A stretch of 64,000 nucleotides of DNA from positions 111,042-175,041 of the forward strand of contig NZ_CANMUW010000009.1 of the NCBI RefSeq assembly GCF_947501225.1. Reading direction: 5' to 3'. Position 1 is the first letter of the stretch. Every line of letters starts with the position of its first letter. This document shows, piece after piece, positions 55,551 through 63,368 of the stretch. A program made the position numbers and the translations under genes. The DNA is from an uncultured Shewanella sp. GTDB taxonomy: Bacteria > Pseudomonadota > Gammaproteobacteria > Enterobacterales > Shewanellaceae. The notes under the pieces were generated by a model. The model saw nothing but the letters and a program-made list of their open reading frames with translations, searched no databases and was not told the DNA's origin.

Positions 55551-55890
55551 AAGCCAGTTGTGTTATACCAATCAGTATAAGAAAGAGATCTACTCAGCGT
55601 GTTTTTTGGCAACTAATTCAAGGCGAATGGACGATGAAATGGTTACTCCCTTGTGAGTCCACTCAACGCAGAAGTTGGCAGCCAAAAACACGCCTAACAG
55701 GCGAGTCTTAGCGCATCCGATGCTGTGTTAACGAGCTTGAACGTAGAGCAACTATGCTCTTCACTCGTTGCGAACAACATGGATGTTGTGAATGCCCTTT
55801 ATGCAGGAGCAGTAAAGGGCCTTGCCTCTGAAGCGCTAAATTCTCGCTGAGCGATCTCATCTTTATACTGATTGGTATTACAACTGGCTT
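55551..55890. mobile_element. MITE-like element with long terminal inverted repeats
   Basis: A 340-bp non-coding unit. The left end AAGCCAGTTGTG-TTATACC-AATCAGTATAA pairs with the right end TTATACTGATT-GGTATTA-CAACTGGCTT over about 47 bp with a few mismatches, continuing inward to CTCAGCG / CGCTGAG. No transposase is encoded. The internal part can form smaller hairpins (CCCTTTA/TAAAGGG). Such elements depend on a transposase elsewhere. The precise boundary and target-site duplication are uncertain. Confidence 0.75.
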
Positions 55891-55904
55891 ATTGCGGCCA
55901 TAGA

Positions 55905-56162
55905 TTACTTTAATTTCCAGACTTGCAGTTCCGGGTTGTCGTAGCCCTTTTCTATCTTCTCTTCCAGCTGGCCCAGCAGTTGGTTTAATTTTGAAATGGA
56001 TGGCGAGTCGTTATAGTCAGCGATACATTTTTGCTTTATCTCTATTGTGCGAAATTGACCCTGTAGAAAGCTGTCTTTTTTCTCATAGCTTCCATCCTCT
56101 TTATATTGATATTCACTAACAAAATCAATTATATCCATTAGCTCATCAAGTAATAGTTCCAT
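55905..56162 (-). CDS. Small hypothetical protein
   Basis: 85 aa from ATG 56162 (AGGGGG upstream; GTG 56168 is the alternative). Acidic and helical: MELLLDELMDIIDFVSEYQYKE... followed by a Leu/Gln/Glu-rich segment, probably a short coiled coil. No family recognised. It lies between the MITE and the detoxification operon, on the same strand as the operon but after its end. Confidence 0.6.
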   Translation of the reverse strand: MELLLDELMDIIDFVSEYQYKEDGSYEKKDSFLQGQFRTIEIKQKCIADYNDSPSISKLNQLLGQLEEKIEKGYDNPELQVWKLK

Positions 56163-56275
56163 TTTCACCCCCTATAGCTTTTTTATATCGATCTATTAGG
56201 TACTAAAAGTCATCTCTGATCTATTTGAGTGTAGTTCACATAAGCCACGGGGGAGTAACTTGTAGCGATTATCAG

Positions 56276-57313
56276 TTAAACCAATGTGTTAAGCATCTCT
56301 ACCTCATAGGCCTTTAACGGCTTTAAGTTACGAACCTTCTCGACATAATCCGGGTTGGCTATCAGTGGCCTGCCAATTGCGATTAAATTTGCATCCCCCT
56401 TGAGTATTGTCTCTCTGCCGGTTTCAGCGCTATAACCACCGCAAGCTATAACTGTGCCACTGTAGTGACTACGAATATACTGAGTAACGCTGCCCCCAAG
56501 GTGATCATAATAACCATCTTCGAACATACCCGTATGAACATACGAGAGCGCGTAGCGATTGAGACGGTTCAGGAGGTAATCAGATACAGAACTATCACGG
56601 TCATCGTGCTCAAGATGGATGTAAGCAGCGGGTGAGAGTCGTAACCCGACATGGCTTATCTGACTGCTGACAGCATCAATCACCTCAAATATAATGCGCG
56701 ACATATTTTCAGGCGTGCCCCCCCAGCTATCTGAGCGGCGATTGGTATCATGATGTAGAAACTGGTCCAGCAGATAACCGTTAGCGGCATGGATCTCTAC
56801 ACCGTCAAAACCGGCTTCCCGGGCATTGGCTGCAGCTTGGGAAAAATCGTTGATCAATTGCTGGATCTCCGAATTTGTCATCTCCCTGGGCTCTCCATAT
56901 TGAAGGTTGTTGGAGCGAGGAATACGCCCGGTCAAGGCAACGGCAGACGGGGCATAGGGCTTCTCTCCATTAAGGTAATCGGGATGACTGACTCGGCCTG
57001 TATGCCAGAGCTGGGCGAAAATCTTTCCGCCGTTTTCATGAACTTTATCTGTAACTATCTTCCAGCCATCGATCTGTGACGACGTAAAAATTCCAGGAGT
57101 GTTGGGGTAGCCCATAGCGCTAGGCGATATCATCAGGGATTCAGTGATGATAAGACCCGTATCGGCACGTCGTCCGTAGTAATCGGCCATATCTACAGTT
57201 GGAACCGAGCTATTATCGGCCATGCTGCGATTCATTGGTGCCATGATGATACGGTTTTTCAGCGTCAGTTCGTCACTGAGATTGAACGGTTTAAAAAGTA
57301 TGTCTTGGTGCAT
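56276..57313 (-). CDS. Old Yellow Enzyme family NADH:flavin oxidoreductase
   Basis: FMN-dependent ene-reductase, 345 aa, reducing activated C=C bonds in electrophiles. IIMAPMNRSMAD is the N-terminal FMN-binding block, QLWHTGRVSHPD follows, and DGVEIHAANGYLLDQFLHHDTNRRSD is the diagnostic loop with the catalytic region. AIGRPLIANPDYVEKVR is the C-terminal phosphate site. Last gene of a five-gene operon of small-molecule detoxification proteins. Confidence 0.93.
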   Translation of the reverse strand: MHQDILFKPFNLSDELTLKNRIIMAPMNRSMADNSSVPTVDMADYYGRRADTGLIITESLMISPSAMGYPNTPGIFTSSQIDGWKIVTDKVHENGGKIFAQLWHTGRVSHPDYLNGEKPYAPSAVALTGRIPRSNNLQYGEPREMTNSEIQQLINDFSQAAANAREAGFDGVEIHAANGYLLDQFLHHDTNRRSDSWGGTPENMSRIIFEVIDAVSSQISHVGLRLSPAAYIHLEHDDRDSSVSDYLLNRLNRYALSYVHTGMFEDGYYDHLGGSVTQYIRSHYSGTVIACGGYSAETGRETILKGDANLIAIGRPLIANPDYVEKVRNLKPLKAYEVEMLNTLV

Positions 57314-57340
57314 AAGCTACCTCTTACTGCTTAATTGGTA

Positions 57341-57901
57341 TTAACGTTGATTCGCCGGAGTCCAGCGCATGGACATTGAGATGCCATCTAGCTCGGTTCC
57401 GACAAGATGATTGGTATAATTGCTCATTACTTTGAATGCGATCATAGCGATTATCTCCAGCGCATTTTGCTGGCTATAACCTGCTTTAAAGAAAGCATCG
57501 ACCAAAGTTCGGGACACCACACCACGCTGTTTAACCATGTTGAGGGTGAAGCTTCGTAGTGTTGCTAACTTATGGTTATCTAAGGGGGTATCATCACGAA
57601 TGGCATGAATTATCCCCATATCTATGCCATTGCTTTGAGCATATTGGCTATGCCCCGCCATGCAATATCGACACTCATGGAAGCGGTTAACGGTCATCAT
57701 TACCACCTGGCGCTCTGTTGGGCTTAACTCTGTATGACTCACCTGCTCAGACATATAAACATAACTGTTAAGCAGAGCAGGGGCCGCAGCCATGTATCCC
57801 AAAAGGTTTGGAAGCTTGCCAAATGAGCTTTGAGCAGCCTCTAGTTTTGCTATGGAGGCCTCTGGTGCGTTATAGAAGTTGTATTTGGTAAATTGGTTCA
57901 T
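57341..57901 (-). CDS. AhpD-like carboxymuconolactone decarboxylase-family protein
   Basis: 186 aa from ATG 57901 (GGGAGA upstream). The CMD/AhpD core carries RFHECRYCMAGHSQYA, i.e. the E-C-x2-C-x3-H arrangement of AhpD-type thiol peroxidases. Probably redox active in the cytoplasm. It sits between the OYE and VOC genes; 27 bp separate it from the OYE gene. Confidence 0.88.
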   Translation of the reverse strand: MNQFTKYNFYNAPEASIAKLEAAQSSFGKLPNLLGYMAAAPALLNSYVYMSEQVSHTELSPTERQVVMMTVNRFHECRYCMAGHSQYAQSNGIDMGIIHAIRDDTPLDNHKLATLRSFTLNMVKQRGVVSRTLVDAFFKAGYSQQNALEIIAMIAFKVMSNYTNHLVGTELDGISMSMRWTPANQR

Positions 57902-57967
57902 TGTTTCTCCCTGTAAGTCGTTCAACGAGAGCGTCCTTGCTACTCAAATAGATTGATTTAGTAAAAC

Positions 57968-58561
57968 TTATTTGTTTGGTGCGAATAATCTGCGATCTGT
58001 ATCTTTCTCATAAGCTTTGCCGTTCGGGTAGCTGACCAGCTCCAGTTGCATTCCCCAAGGCGCAAGAAAGTAGACCCAGCTTTCACCGGCACTGGGCCCT
58101 GAGGTCATGACTGATGGCTCACCCAGAACCCGGATACCTTGATTCTTTAAATAGGTGACGGCGGCATCCATATTCTCGACATAGAAGCCAATGTGGTGAC
58201 CGGCAACATCGCTGTTGGTTGCTGGCTGTTTGTTCTGGCCCGGTGCCGTGTACTCAAATAGTTCAAGGTTGCTTCCGTTCCCGCAACGCAGGAGCTGAAT
58301 TGCCGGAATTGTTGCCCGCGGATGAACATTGAGGTGAGTCGCCATCCAATCGCCTTTTTCGTCGGCGAATGGTCCAAGCTGATAGAAGGGGTCACAACCC
58401 ATTATCTCCACAAAGAACTCCACCGCTTCTGTCATCCTGGGGACGGTAAAACCGATATGTTCGGGCCCTTTCATGCCCGGAATCGATGCCATTGCAGAGC
58501 CTATACCGGACAGGCTCAATAACAGGTATGCTGTAATAAATTTGGGTTTAATGAATTTCAT
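57968..58561 (-). CDS. Exported VOC-fold (glyoxalase-like) protein
   Basis: 197 aa. An N-terminal signal peptide (FITAYLLLSLSGIGSAMAS) precedes a glyoxalase/dioxygenase VOC domain: EHIGFTVPRMTEAVEFFVEIMGC, GHHIGFYVENMDAAVTYL and WGMQLELVSYP. His and Glu metal ligands are visible. Secretion is unusual for this fold, which is mostly cytosolic. It belongs to the detoxification operon. Confidence 0.85.
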   Translation of the reverse strand: MKFIKPKFITAYLLLSLSGIGSAMASIPGMKGPEHIGFTVPRMTEAVEFFVEIMGCDPFYQLGPFADEKGDWMATHLNVHPRATIPAIQLLRCGNGSNLELFEYTAPGQNKQPATNSDVAGHHIGFYVENMDAAVTYLKNQGIRVLGEPSVMTSGPSAGESWVYFLAPWGMQLELVSYPNGKAYEKDTDRRLFAPNK

Positions 58562-58646
58562 ATTTTATCCTCTCTTTAACTGAGTAAAATCACTAAATGT
58601 CTGGTAATAAATGTTTTCTTATGAAGACTAAAGCCAATCACAACCA

Positions 58647-59186
58647 TCAGGCCTGTTCATAGGTCCCGCGGATCGGGTAGTTATTCTCCGGGTTGCGGAT
58701 GAAGGCCAGTCCGGAGAGTAGGATCCCCAGCTCAGGACGGGCAAAAGGTCCGTTGGAGATATCCAGCACTTGTACCTGGCCCTTGTCATTGATCACATAA
58801 AGGCCTGGCTCGGCAAACGGGTGATCGGTTTCCTGAGCCGACCGCGGATGGGAGATATAGAGCCCTAACTGCTTCATCTGCTCTATGTTCAGGCCATAGG
58901 CTACCGGGTAGCTGACTTTAAGCGCTGCCATATGGGCTGCGGCCTGCGCCTCGCTGTCGGCTGAAACGGCGGCGATATCGATACCGAGCTTTACAAATTC
59001 TTGTTTGAGCTTTTCAAGTTCATTGAGGTAGCGGGTACAGAGCGGACAGTGCCTGCCGCGATAGACCACCACCATCTTCCAGTCAAAACCAGTTTGTGGC
59101 GCACCGAGAGAGATGTGGCCACCGCCGACGGTCGGCAACTCTATGTTCGGGAATGTATCACCTGCGGTAAATTTATTTGAGCTCAC
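58647..59186 (-). CDS. Peroxiredoxin-like (AhpC/TSA) protein
   Basis: About 179 aa of thioredoxin fold. VVVYRGRHCPLCTRYLNEL places the peroxidatic-type Cys in a CPLC motif; DIAAVSADSEAQAAAHM follows. GTG 59186 is preferred because AAGGA lies 8 bp upstream; ATG 59237 would add a 17-residue polar extension. Likely reduces hydroperoxides or organic peroxides. Confidence 0.85.
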   Translation of the reverse strand: MSSNKFTAGDTFPNIELPTVGGGHISLGAPQTGFDWKMVVVYRGRHCPLCTRYLNELEKLKQEFVKLGIDIAAVSADSEAQAAAHMAALKVSYPVAYGLNIEQMKQLGLYISHPRSAQETDHPFAEPGLYVINDKGQVQVLDISNGPFARPELGILLSGLAFIRNPENNYPIRGTYEQA

Positions 59187-59253
59187 TGTGTTTTCCTTCT
59201 CATATTCTGTATACGAATTGTGTCTGGTTATGCACAAATCAGGCTGTAGTGAA

Positions 59254-59281
59254 GCGGTGGCAGTGGATATACTGCCACCGC
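59254..59281. terminator. Strong hairpin inside the detoxification operon
   Basis: GCGGTGGCAGT / ACTGCCACCGC, an 11-bp perfect stem with a 6-nt loop between the SnoaL-like and peroxiredoxin-like genes. The T-run is on the plus strand, after six bases. For the minus-strand mRNA it may be an attenuator or an RNA-processing/stabilising stem. Confidence 0.6.
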
Positions 59282-59323
59282 TCGAAATTTTTTTGCACGC
59301 TAGACAATTACAATGGGTTAAGC

Positions 59324-59860
59324 TTAGATGCTGATATAGTTATAGCTGTCATCATCTTTATTGCGCTTGCCGCGCAGCTTGTCGCTGTAGTTTTCAGCCC
59401 AGATCGCAGTTGCATCTTGATTTTGGTTCCAGTCAAACACGGTTGACCTGTGCTTGATTTTCCATTCACCGCCTCTACGCTCGAAGCGGAAATGATGACG
59501 TCCTCCTAAGATGCCTTCTCTATCGACCCCATCCTCCTCATGAACGTGGTAGGCCCAGACGTAGCATTCGGCAGTGGCTTTGTCGCCGTCTATCTCGATC
59601 AGCGGGTTGCTGATGCGGTGTTGAGTGACTTTCAGGGCTTTAAATCCCTCCATCGCCGGTTCTACGAAAGCGTGAGCGTTGTCGTTATAGAAGAAGAGAT
59701 CCGGGAAAATAGGGTCCTGATGCTCTTCGATTGCGTCTTCCCAATAGGTAGACTTCATCAATTCGCCGTCGACACGGTCCAGAGCACGGGCAAACTTGTA
59801 CATCACCTCTGTCATCTCCTGCTTATCGAGCAGTTGCTGCATCTTTTCTTGCATATCCAT
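59324..59860 (-). CDS. SnoaL-like (NTF2-fold) protein
   Basis: About 178 aa from ATG 59860 (AAGGAA upstream; the longer frame adds 15 residues). The SnoaL_4/ketosteroid-isomerase-like core is visible: YKFARALDRVDGELMKSTYWEDA, EIDGDKATAECYVWAYHV, HHFRFERRGGEWKIKHRSTVFDW. First gene of the operon, divergent from a LysR gene. Probably an isomerase or hydratase acting on a small ligand. Confidence 0.88.
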   Translation of the reverse strand: MDMQEKMQQLLDKQEMTEVMYKFARALDRVDGELMKSTYWEDAIEEHQDPIFPDLFFYNDNAHAFVEPAMEGFKALKVTQHRISNPLIEIDGDKATAECYVWAYHVHEEDGVDREGILGGRHHFRFERRGGEWKIKHRSTVFDWNQNQDATAIWAENYSDKLRGKRNKDDDSYNYISI

Positions 59861-59960
59861 CTTCTGTTCCTTCTGTTTAAGGCTTCGGCTAATGGCTCGA
59901 AGCACCTGATTGATGTTGAAATAATAGGCTTTAACCTTATGGAATAGAACTATGCTAGAA

Positions 59961-59977
59961 TGAATAGCATCTATTCA
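59961..59977. promoter_or_regulatory. LysR operator candidate (perfect palindrome)
   Basis: TGAATAGCATCTATTCA is a perfect 7-bp inverted repeat around CAT and contains a T-N11-A core of the kind LysR proteins bind. It lies 25 bp upstream of the LysR start and about 100 bp upstream of the divergent SnoaL-like gene. ATGCTAGAATGAATAGCAT just to its left may hold overlapping half sites. Confidence 0.7.
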
Positions 59978-60002
59978 AATATCGAATTCATTGAGGGAAG
60001 GT

Positions 60003-60902
60003 ATGGATCAGTTAGGAGCGATGCGCGTTTTTATTCGGGTAGTACAAACGGGCAGCTTTTCAGCGGCGGCCCGGGAACAGAACACCAGCCAGGCGACGAT
60101 CAGCAAAAAGGTTGCCGCATTGGAAGCTAAACTCGGTATAAAGCTGCTCACCCGCAGTAGTCGCGAACTGTCACTGACCGAGGCTGGCAATGAATACTTC
60201 GACAGAAGCATGGCGATTATCGCCGAACTGGATGAGGCAGAGGCGATCGTCCGCTCTCAGGTCGCATCACCGAAAGGCACTATTCGTTTGACGGCGCCGG
60301 TTGTATTTGGCCGTTTACTGCTGGCACCTATATTGCCGGAGTTCTTATCCCGTTATCCGGAGATCAAGGTAGATCTCGCGCTAAGTGATAAACATGTCGA
60401 CCTCATTAGCGAAGGTGTAGATGTTGCCATCCGTGCAAGACAACTCGAAGATTCATCACTCGTAGCCCGACACCTTTTTGATAACCCTATGTTTCTGGTC
60501 GCCAGCTCTCAATATCTTGAAATGCAGGGCGAGCCGACAGAGCCTGAGGCGCTTAGGCGTCATAATTGTCTGGTATATTCGCTGTTAAAATCGGTCAACA
60601 TTTGGCATTTCAGATATAATGAAAAAGATATCTCGGTGCCTGTTAACGGAAATTTTCAATGCGACAATGGCGATGCGATTCTGGAAATGGTCCTGAAAGG
60701 GGGAGGGCTGGCTCAGCTCCCTATGTGGATGGTGGAGGAGCATCTGAGTGCAGGCAGGTTAAAGTTGGTTATGCCGGAATATGTAGTGCAGCCGTTGCCA
60801 TTTAATGCGATATTTCCTCAAAGCCGCTATGTGCCTTTAAAAGTCCGGGCTTTCATCGATTTTATCAAACTCAAGCTACAACAAAATCCGCTTGTAAAAT
60901 AG
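60003..60902 (+). CDS. LysR-family regulator of the adjacent detoxification operon
   Basis: 299 aa from ATG 60003 (GGGAAGG upstream). The HTH region MRVFIRVVQTGSFSAAAREQNTSQATISKKVAALE and LLTRSSRELSLTEAG are typical of the group close to DsdC/YafC-like LysRs. The effector domain follows. Divergent arrangement and the palindrome at 59961 suggest it controls the five-gene operon. Its C-terminal 160 residues have a truncated paralog at 41364-41852. Confidence 0.92.
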   Translation: MDQLGAMRVFIRVVQTGSFSAAAREQNTSQATISKKVAALEAKLGIKLLTRSSRELSLTEAGNEYFDRSMAIIAELDEAEAIVRSQVASPKGTIRLTAPVVFGRLLLAPILPEFLSRYPEIKVDLALSDKHVDLISEGVDVAIRARQLEDSSLVARHLFDNPMFLVASSQYLEMQGEPTEPEALRRHNCLVYSLLKSVNIWHFRYNEKDISVPVNGNFQCDNGDAILEMVLKGGGLAQLPMWMVEEHLSAGRLKLVMPEYVVQPLPFNAIFPQSRYVPLKVRAFIDFIKLKLQQNPLVK

Positions 60903-60905
60903 GCA

Positions 60906-61415
60906 TCAAAGTTGTGGTTCTACGATGACAAAATTGGGCGTGCCCGCGATCGGTGCATACCAATCTCCACCATCGACATAGAAGGTTACACCATTGACTG
61001 TCACGGTCGTGGTGTTAGCAGGCAGCACCTCGACTATAGAGCCGGTTAATGTCCCGTCCCCTTTCTTTGTGAGGGCTTGCTCTGTTGTTTGTGCGCTTAC
61101 CGGTGGTTGTTGAATATAGATATATTGATCGCCTTCCCGCCTGTAGTATGCATTATCGACAATTGCATAACTAAAACCCGAGATCACCACAAAACTGGCT
61201 GTAACAGGCAGATGCTTGTGATGATATGAGCGAACCTTTGGCGCATTGTGAACCGGGCGATGATGCGGTTTAACGACTACTTTTTTTACCTGTACCGTTG
61301 CCTTATGCGTGGCCGGTTTGACTTTTGCCGTGTGGTTGGGGTGAGCCATGGCTGAGCCGGCTGCTGTTAATGTGATCAGTAAAATAATATTGCGTATCTT
61401 TGTTGAAGTAGACAT
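60906..61415 (-). CDS. Periplasmic DUF6515-like protein
   Basis: 169 aa with a Sec signal peptide (IILLITLTAAGSAMAHP). A His/Lys/Val-rich linker (about residues 27-70) precedes a module with YAIVDNAYYRREGDQYIYIQQPP and VTVNGVTFYVDGGDWYAPI, which repeats a Tyr-rich beta-hairpin. This resembles DUF6515 periplasmic proteins. Function unknown. GGAGT precedes the start. Confidence 0.75.
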   Translation of the reverse strand: MSTSTKIRNIILLITLTAAGSAMAHPNHTAKVKPATHKATVQVKKVVVKPHHRPVHNAPKVRSYHHKHLPVTASFVVISGFSYAIVDNAYYRREGDQYIYIQQPPVSAQTTEQALTKKGDGTLTGSIVEVLPANTTTVTVNGVTFYVDGGDWYAPIAGTPNFVIVEPQL

Positions 61416-61589
61416 ATAAACTCCGCTCTGGTTGATAGGGAGATCGTATCAACTACAAGTTCAAGCAGCGTCGGGAGAGTGTAAAGCCATGTAAAAGTGT
61501 GTTGATGACACATAAGTTAAAGTAGCGCTATGCTAAACAGCAAAAGGTGGTTACTTAGCTTTTAATGGTGGATAGGCGAGGGGACCGAC

Positions 61590-61796
61590 TCAGGCATCCT
61601 CTTCATGCATATAGCTCTCGATGAGTGTCATCAGCTCGGTATCTAAGGCATCTATTCTGGCAAGGCGGTAGTTACCATTGGCCATAGGTTCGAGCAGTAG
61701 ACTCTCTCCTTTATTTAACTTAAGTTGGTCAAGCAGTTCCTGTGGCAGTTCGACGCCTAATCCGCTGCCTACGGTTCGAATCTTAAGTTCTGTCAT
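61590..61796 (-). CDS. AbrB/MazE-type antitoxin-like protein
   Basis: 68 aa SpoVT-AbrB DNA-binding protein (IRTVGSGLGVELPQELLDQLKLNKGESLLLEPM). Such proteins are usually antitoxins with a Doc, PIN or MazF partner. The 174 bp downstream encode no toxin, so this is an orphan or a solitary regulator. AGGAAAC precedes the ATG. Confidence 0.82.
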   Translation of the reverse strand: MTELKIRTVGSGLGVELPQELLDQLKLNKGESLLLEPMANGNYRLARIDALDTELMTLIESYMHEEDA

Positions 61797-62002
61797 TGAG
61801 TTTGTTTCCTATTTAAACCTAATAAAGAGAAGTGCATACACTGTAGAAAAGACTATAAATTTAATTATAGTTTAAGCTCACCGAGGAGAGCAGCAATGAC
61901 ACGATTTTCCGGAGTACTAACAGATAGGGCGAGATGATTTTTCCTTAACCTCTTACTCTATTCCATGATGATGAGCATAATTTATCAAAGGAACAGGCAC
62001 CT

Positions 62003-62746
62003 ATGAGTAAAACAGCGACTCGCTTCATATTGATCAGGGGGCTATTCAGAGAGCAGAGACATTGGGGAGGGTTTCCGGCTCTGCTTTCTGAGACATTTCC
62101 CGATGCCGAAGTCATCTGTGTCGATGTTCCGGGAGCGGGTAGGCGATATATGGAGCGCTCTCCACTCTCTATGGAGGCTATGGTCCATAGAATCAGAGAA
62201 GGTATTGAACTCATTCAGCCTGTGAACATCATAGGCATCTCTATGGGCGGAATGATAGGTTTGCGGTGGGCTGAGATGTACCCCGCGGAGATCAATAGCA
62301 TCGTCTGTATCAACACCAGCGCTAAGAAATATTCCCATTTTTATGAAAGGTTAAGGCCTCAAAGCTATTTTAGAATCATCCAGGCTATCTGCTCTGGTGT
62401 AGAGCTGCGAGAGCGGGTTATCTATAGCCTGGTTTCAAACCGAAGGGCATGCACTAAGGTGATAGAAGAATGGGTGAGTTATGCTCAGGAGTATCCGATC
62501 AGCACAATAAACTTTGTCAGACAGTTACTGGCCGCAGTGAGGTTTGACATTACCAGGCCGCCCAGTTGCCGGCTGCTGTTTATATCATCCACGAATGATA
62601 ACCTGGTTAGCCATGATGCAACCAGGGCAATAGCGCAGAGCTGGCATACGCCACTGGTTGTGAATACGTTAGCGGGTCATGATGTACCGCTGGATGCTCC
62701 TCAGTGGTTATGTGACGAGGTGAGACACTTTTTAACTCAAGGTTGA
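62003..62746 (+). CDS. Alpha/beta-hydrolase
   Basis: 247 aa. LIRGLFREQRHWG is the oxyanion-hole region, IIGISMGGMIGLRWAE holds the nucleophile in GxSxG, and the late GHDVPLDAPQW supplies the catalytic His. The fold matches BioH-like esterases, but no biotin gene is near. Start ATG 62003 has AAGGAAC upstream. Confidence 0.88.
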   Translation: MSKTATRFILIRGLFREQRHWGGFPALLSETFPDAEVICVDVPGAGRRYMERSPLSMEAMVHRIREGIELIQPVNIIGISMGGMIGLRWAEMYPAEINSIVCINTSAKKYSHFYERLRPQSYFRIIQAICSGVELRERVIYSLVSNRRACTKVIEEWVSYAQEYPISTINFVRQLLAAVRFDITRPPSCRLLFISSTNDNLVSHDATRAIAQSWHTPLVVNTLAGHDVPLDAPQWLCDEVRHFLTQG

Positions 62747-63056
62747 ATAGGCAGAACTTTTTTTAGATTGTTTGGTTACTAGAGTAATAACCGGCTAAAT
62801 ACAGACTATAATGAAAATTGAAAAGCGTTTCTTAGAGCGTGATAGGGTTGAGAAGTTTAGGACGTCATGACTTTAAGAGCAGCAACCGTGTTAGTTTCTG
62901 GGCTTACAGCGCGGTCAACGAGGGAAATAGCAAAACCCTGAAATGGCTAGCCCCCGACGCGCTTTTCACTCACTTTTCTTAAGGCCTGCTTTATAGCAGG
63001 CCTTTTTTTGTGGCTTTAAGCCTGGGGTAGCCTGGATTATCGGTGAAAACACTGTA
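62747..63056 (+). ncRNA. Possible small RNA between the hydrolase and 63057
   Basis: A consensus -10 box TATAAT (62807-62812) without a good -35, about 170 nt of GC-balanced sequence with local inverted repeats, then an intrinsic terminator. Within it a 24-codon frame (start 62867, MTLRAATVLVSGL...) overlaps a following 17-codon frame. An Hfq-type sRNA or a small-peptide mRNA are equally possible. Confidence 0.4.
62982..63009 (+). terminator. Intrinsic terminator
   Basis: AGGCCTGC / GCAGGCCT with a 6-nt loop and seven T. Confidence 0.93.
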
Positions 63057-63368
63057 TTACTTGTTTTCAATTATGATCCTACAGTTAGCCATATGAGCGA
63101 TGACTTCGGTATTATTACCTGACAACTTATAGCTGAGTATGTCTCCCTCTATCTGATAGCTGTCGACAAGTTGTGCCTGACCCTTACCGGTACAGTTGAC
63201 TCTGATATTTGTGCTATCTGTAGTCTGTTCGACAATAACGGGGAAATTTCTATCCAGGGCAATATGTGAACCCACAATGGCTAAAACGATCATGGAACCC
63301 ATAAGAATGGTATTGAAGGTGTTTCTCAGTCGTTGATTCATTCTATCTTCAATATTGGTTTGTACCAT
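63057..63368 (-). CDS. Small membrane-anchored hypothetical protein
   Basis: 103 aa, with one N-terminal transmembrane helix (ILMGSMIVLAIVGSHIA) and a 60-residue periplasmic part with two Cys (RVNCTGKG, MANCRIIIE) that could form a disulfide. AGGAGC precedes ATG 63368. No family recognised. Confidence 0.65.
   Translation of the reverse strand: MVQTNIEDRMNQRLRNTFNTILMGSMIVLAIVGSHIALDRNFPVIVEQTTDSTNIRVNCTGKGQAQLVDSYQIEGDILSYKLSGNNTEVIAHMANCRIIIENK

Noticed and set aside
62807-63009. 6S RNA, Spot 42 or tmRNA
   Set aside because: The sequence does not resemble the known versions of these RNAs that I could recall.
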